NCBI GenBank assembly: GCA_021824855.1
Contig: JAKAJX010000046.1
Coordinates: 1 to 6,350 of the forward strand
Direction: 5' to 3'
DNA: 6,350 nucleotides
DNA from: Bacteroidota bacterium
GTDB taxonomy: Bacteria; Bacteroidota; Bacteroidia; Chitinophagales; Chitinophagaceae
The position numbers were made by a program, and so were the translations under genes. Below the pieces are notes generated by a model that was not told the origin of the DNA, searched no databases, and worked only from the letters and a program-made list of their open reading frames with translations. Positions within the stretch are counted from its first letter, which is position 1; every line of letters begins with the position of its first letter. This document shows, piece by piece, positions 4,991-6,350 of this stretch.

Positions 4991-6350
4991 TTATTGATTG
5001 GCTGCAGTGTATTTCCACCAATCGTCTAATATTTTGCATCCTTTGTATTCTTTGTCAATATATATGTAATAGTTTGGTAAATGATCATTAAACCATTGTT
5101 CAAGTTTTAGTTGCTTTTTTTCTTCTAATGCACGTTGTGCTATTTTATTATAATCTTCTTTTAAGTTTTCTCTATGCGGATTGGTTCTTGTTTTTAAAAA
5201 GACTAAGCGTACAATTTTTTTTTCCTCTTTCATCAACATAATATTGGGGTTGTGAAACATCTCCTGGTTTTAAATCTTTTAGTAACGGTACCATATCTTT
5301 ATCTAACATATCTATTGTAATATAACTTGAGCCATCTCTATTTTGAATTTGCCCGCCGTTAAATTTGCTATTTTCATCATCGCTGTATTTATTTACAGCT
5401 TCGTTAAACGATATTTCTTTATTAATGATTTGTTTTCTAACAGAATCTAATTTTTGAATAGATAATTTTACTTCCTCTTCGGTTACGGGTGGTATTTTTA
5501 AAATATGTCTTACTACTGCATCATCGCCCGAACGGCTAACCATCATTATAATATGATAACCGAATTTAGATTTAATAACAGGAGAAATTTGCCCTTCTTT
5601 TAAGCGGAAAGCTGCAGCTAAAAATGTAGGGTCTATTACACCTTTATCGTTTCTGTTAATGGTTAAAGTGCCACCTTGGCTTTCTGTGCCTTTATCATCA
5701 GAATATAATTTTGCTAATTGTTCAAATTTTTTAGTTCCATTTTCAGCTTGGCGCTTATATTCATATAATTGTTGAATTACATAATCGTCCACATCTTTAT
5801 TCGCTTTTGGTTCGGAAGTTATTTGGCTTATTTCCAATTCACTTTCATAAAATGGTAAATTATCTTTCGGTATTTTATCGAAATATGTTTTTACTTCACT
5901 GGGTGTAATTTTTATATTCTCTACTATTTTAGCTCTCATTTTATCGGCTAAATCTCTTTCAACAAATACTTGCCTAAAATCTTCTTTTATTTGATAAATA
6001 GTTCTTCCGGCAATTTCTTCTAACACTTCTTTAGATCCATATTCTCTTATAAATCCACGAATTTGATTGTCGAGTTTTGCATCAATATCATCATCATTAT
6101 GCGGAAGTGAATCTTTTTCGGCTTGTAATACCAAGGCTTTTTGAATTAATTGACCTTGTAAAAAAGAACATTCAGGATCTGGTGGCAATTCTTGTCCTTG
6201 TCTTTTATAGTCAGATATGGCATTTACAATATCTGAGCGAAGAATAATTTTATCACCAACTTGGCCAATAATTTTATCTGCAATTACTTTTTTTGTTTGC
6301 GCTGTTACAGAAAGTAAAAATCCGTTAACAACTAATATTCCTATTAACAA
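4991..6350 (-). CDS. surA: SurA-like periplasmic peptidyl-prolyl isomerase, 5' partial, with a frame break
   Basis: Two reading frames together make one protein of about 452 visible residues, near the usual size for Bacteroidota SurA homologues. Frame one (6350 to about 5224) supplies a signal-peptide core ending in SVTAQ (14-18), a SurA N-terminal chaperone region (about 22-170), a first parvulin/PpiC domain (about 172-275, with GGTLTINRNDKGVIDPTF and KSKFGYHIIMM) and most of a second (from about 280, with VRHILK and GGQIQNRDGS). At residue 378 the frame leaves the homology and stops at 5172. The neighbouring frame resumes with IVRLVFLKTRTNPHR and runs 74 codons to TAA at 4991, supplying the end of domain two and the C-terminal helix around KLEQWFNDHLPNYY. 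The first visible codon is TTG inside the signal peptide, so the true start lies outside the window. The family role is catalysing proline isomerisation and escorting outer-membrane proteins across the periplasm. Confidence 0.88.
5215..5223 (-). other. Nine-base A run where the SurA-like reading frame breaks
   Basis: On the minus strand the sequence is GG, nine A, then TTGTACGC. With nine A the frame reads G-K-K-N-C-T and ends 14 codons after the second Lys. With eight A it would read G-K-K-I-V-R-L-V and continue to the natural end. The needed change is loss of one base in the transcript or a +1 ribosomal shift. A -1 ribosomal slip on A-AAA-AAA would lead into the third, wrong frame. Confidence 0.85.

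Noticed and set aside
5215..5223. Classical -1 ribosomal frameshifting at A-AAA-AAA
   Set aside because: A -1 slip gives K-L-Y-A and does not enter the frame that carries the conserved C-terminus. Only loss of one base or a +1 shift restores it.
4991..5260. An independent 89-residue gene starting at ATG 5260
   Set aside because: Its first 15 residues are out-of-frame sequence over the isomerase gene. From IVRLVFLK onward it is the C-terminal end of the SurA-like protein, so it is the second half of a frame-broken gene.
6348..6350. TTG at the window edge as the true start of the SurA-like protein
   Set aside because: It lies in the middle of a hydrophobic signal-peptide core with no positively charged n-region before it, so the start must be beyond the window.

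Overview
The window looks like a chromosomal segment of an AT-rich member of the Bacteroidota. The evidence is the long (615-residue) amidophosphoribosyltransferase variant that I know from that phylum, the SurA-type isomerase, the lack of Shine-Dalgarno motifs before starts, and a promoter matching the Bacteroidota -33 TTTG / -7 TAnnTTTG pattern. Every supported gene lies on the minus strand, so transcription runs from high to low coordinates. I saw no RNA gene, insertion sequence, CRISPR array or origin.

In transcription order: (1) 6350-4991, a SurA-like periplasmic peptidyl-prolyl isomerase. Its N-terminus runs off the window and its reading frame is broken at a run of nine A. A good intrinsic terminator follows it (4961-4985). 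(2) 4946-2107, a compact five-gene unit with visible boundaries. A near-consensus promoter (4915-4946) overlaps a palindrome, followed by a MarR-family regulator with a GTG start, a pirin-type bicupin, a cytoplasmic YceI-domain protein, a DoxX-like membrane protein and an NAD(P)H-dependent FMN/quinone reductase, closed by a strong hairpin terminator (2107-2142). Gaps between genes are 44, 32, 10 and 34 bases. (3) 2100-253, the amidophosphoribosyltransferase, starting only 12 bases after the terminator stem. (4) 155-1, the N-terminal 51 residues of a SixA-like histidine phosphatase, cut by the window edge. The 97 bases between (3) and (4) hold no clear terminator or promoter.

The most interesting part is the five-gene unit. 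A second AT-rich palindrome, sharing 10 of 11 bases of TGTATRTACAT with the one in the marR promoter, lies just before the pirin gene. This suggests that the MarR protein controls its own promoter and perhaps the rest of the operon. The cargo families (pirin/quercetinase fold, isoprenoid-binding YceI fold, DoxX, flavin reductase) fit a response to quinones or other redox-active/electrophilic compounds. That function is inference from family knowledge and gene order. The other notable feature is the single-base frame break in the isomerase gene, which could be a sequence error, a recent mutation or homopolymer slippage.
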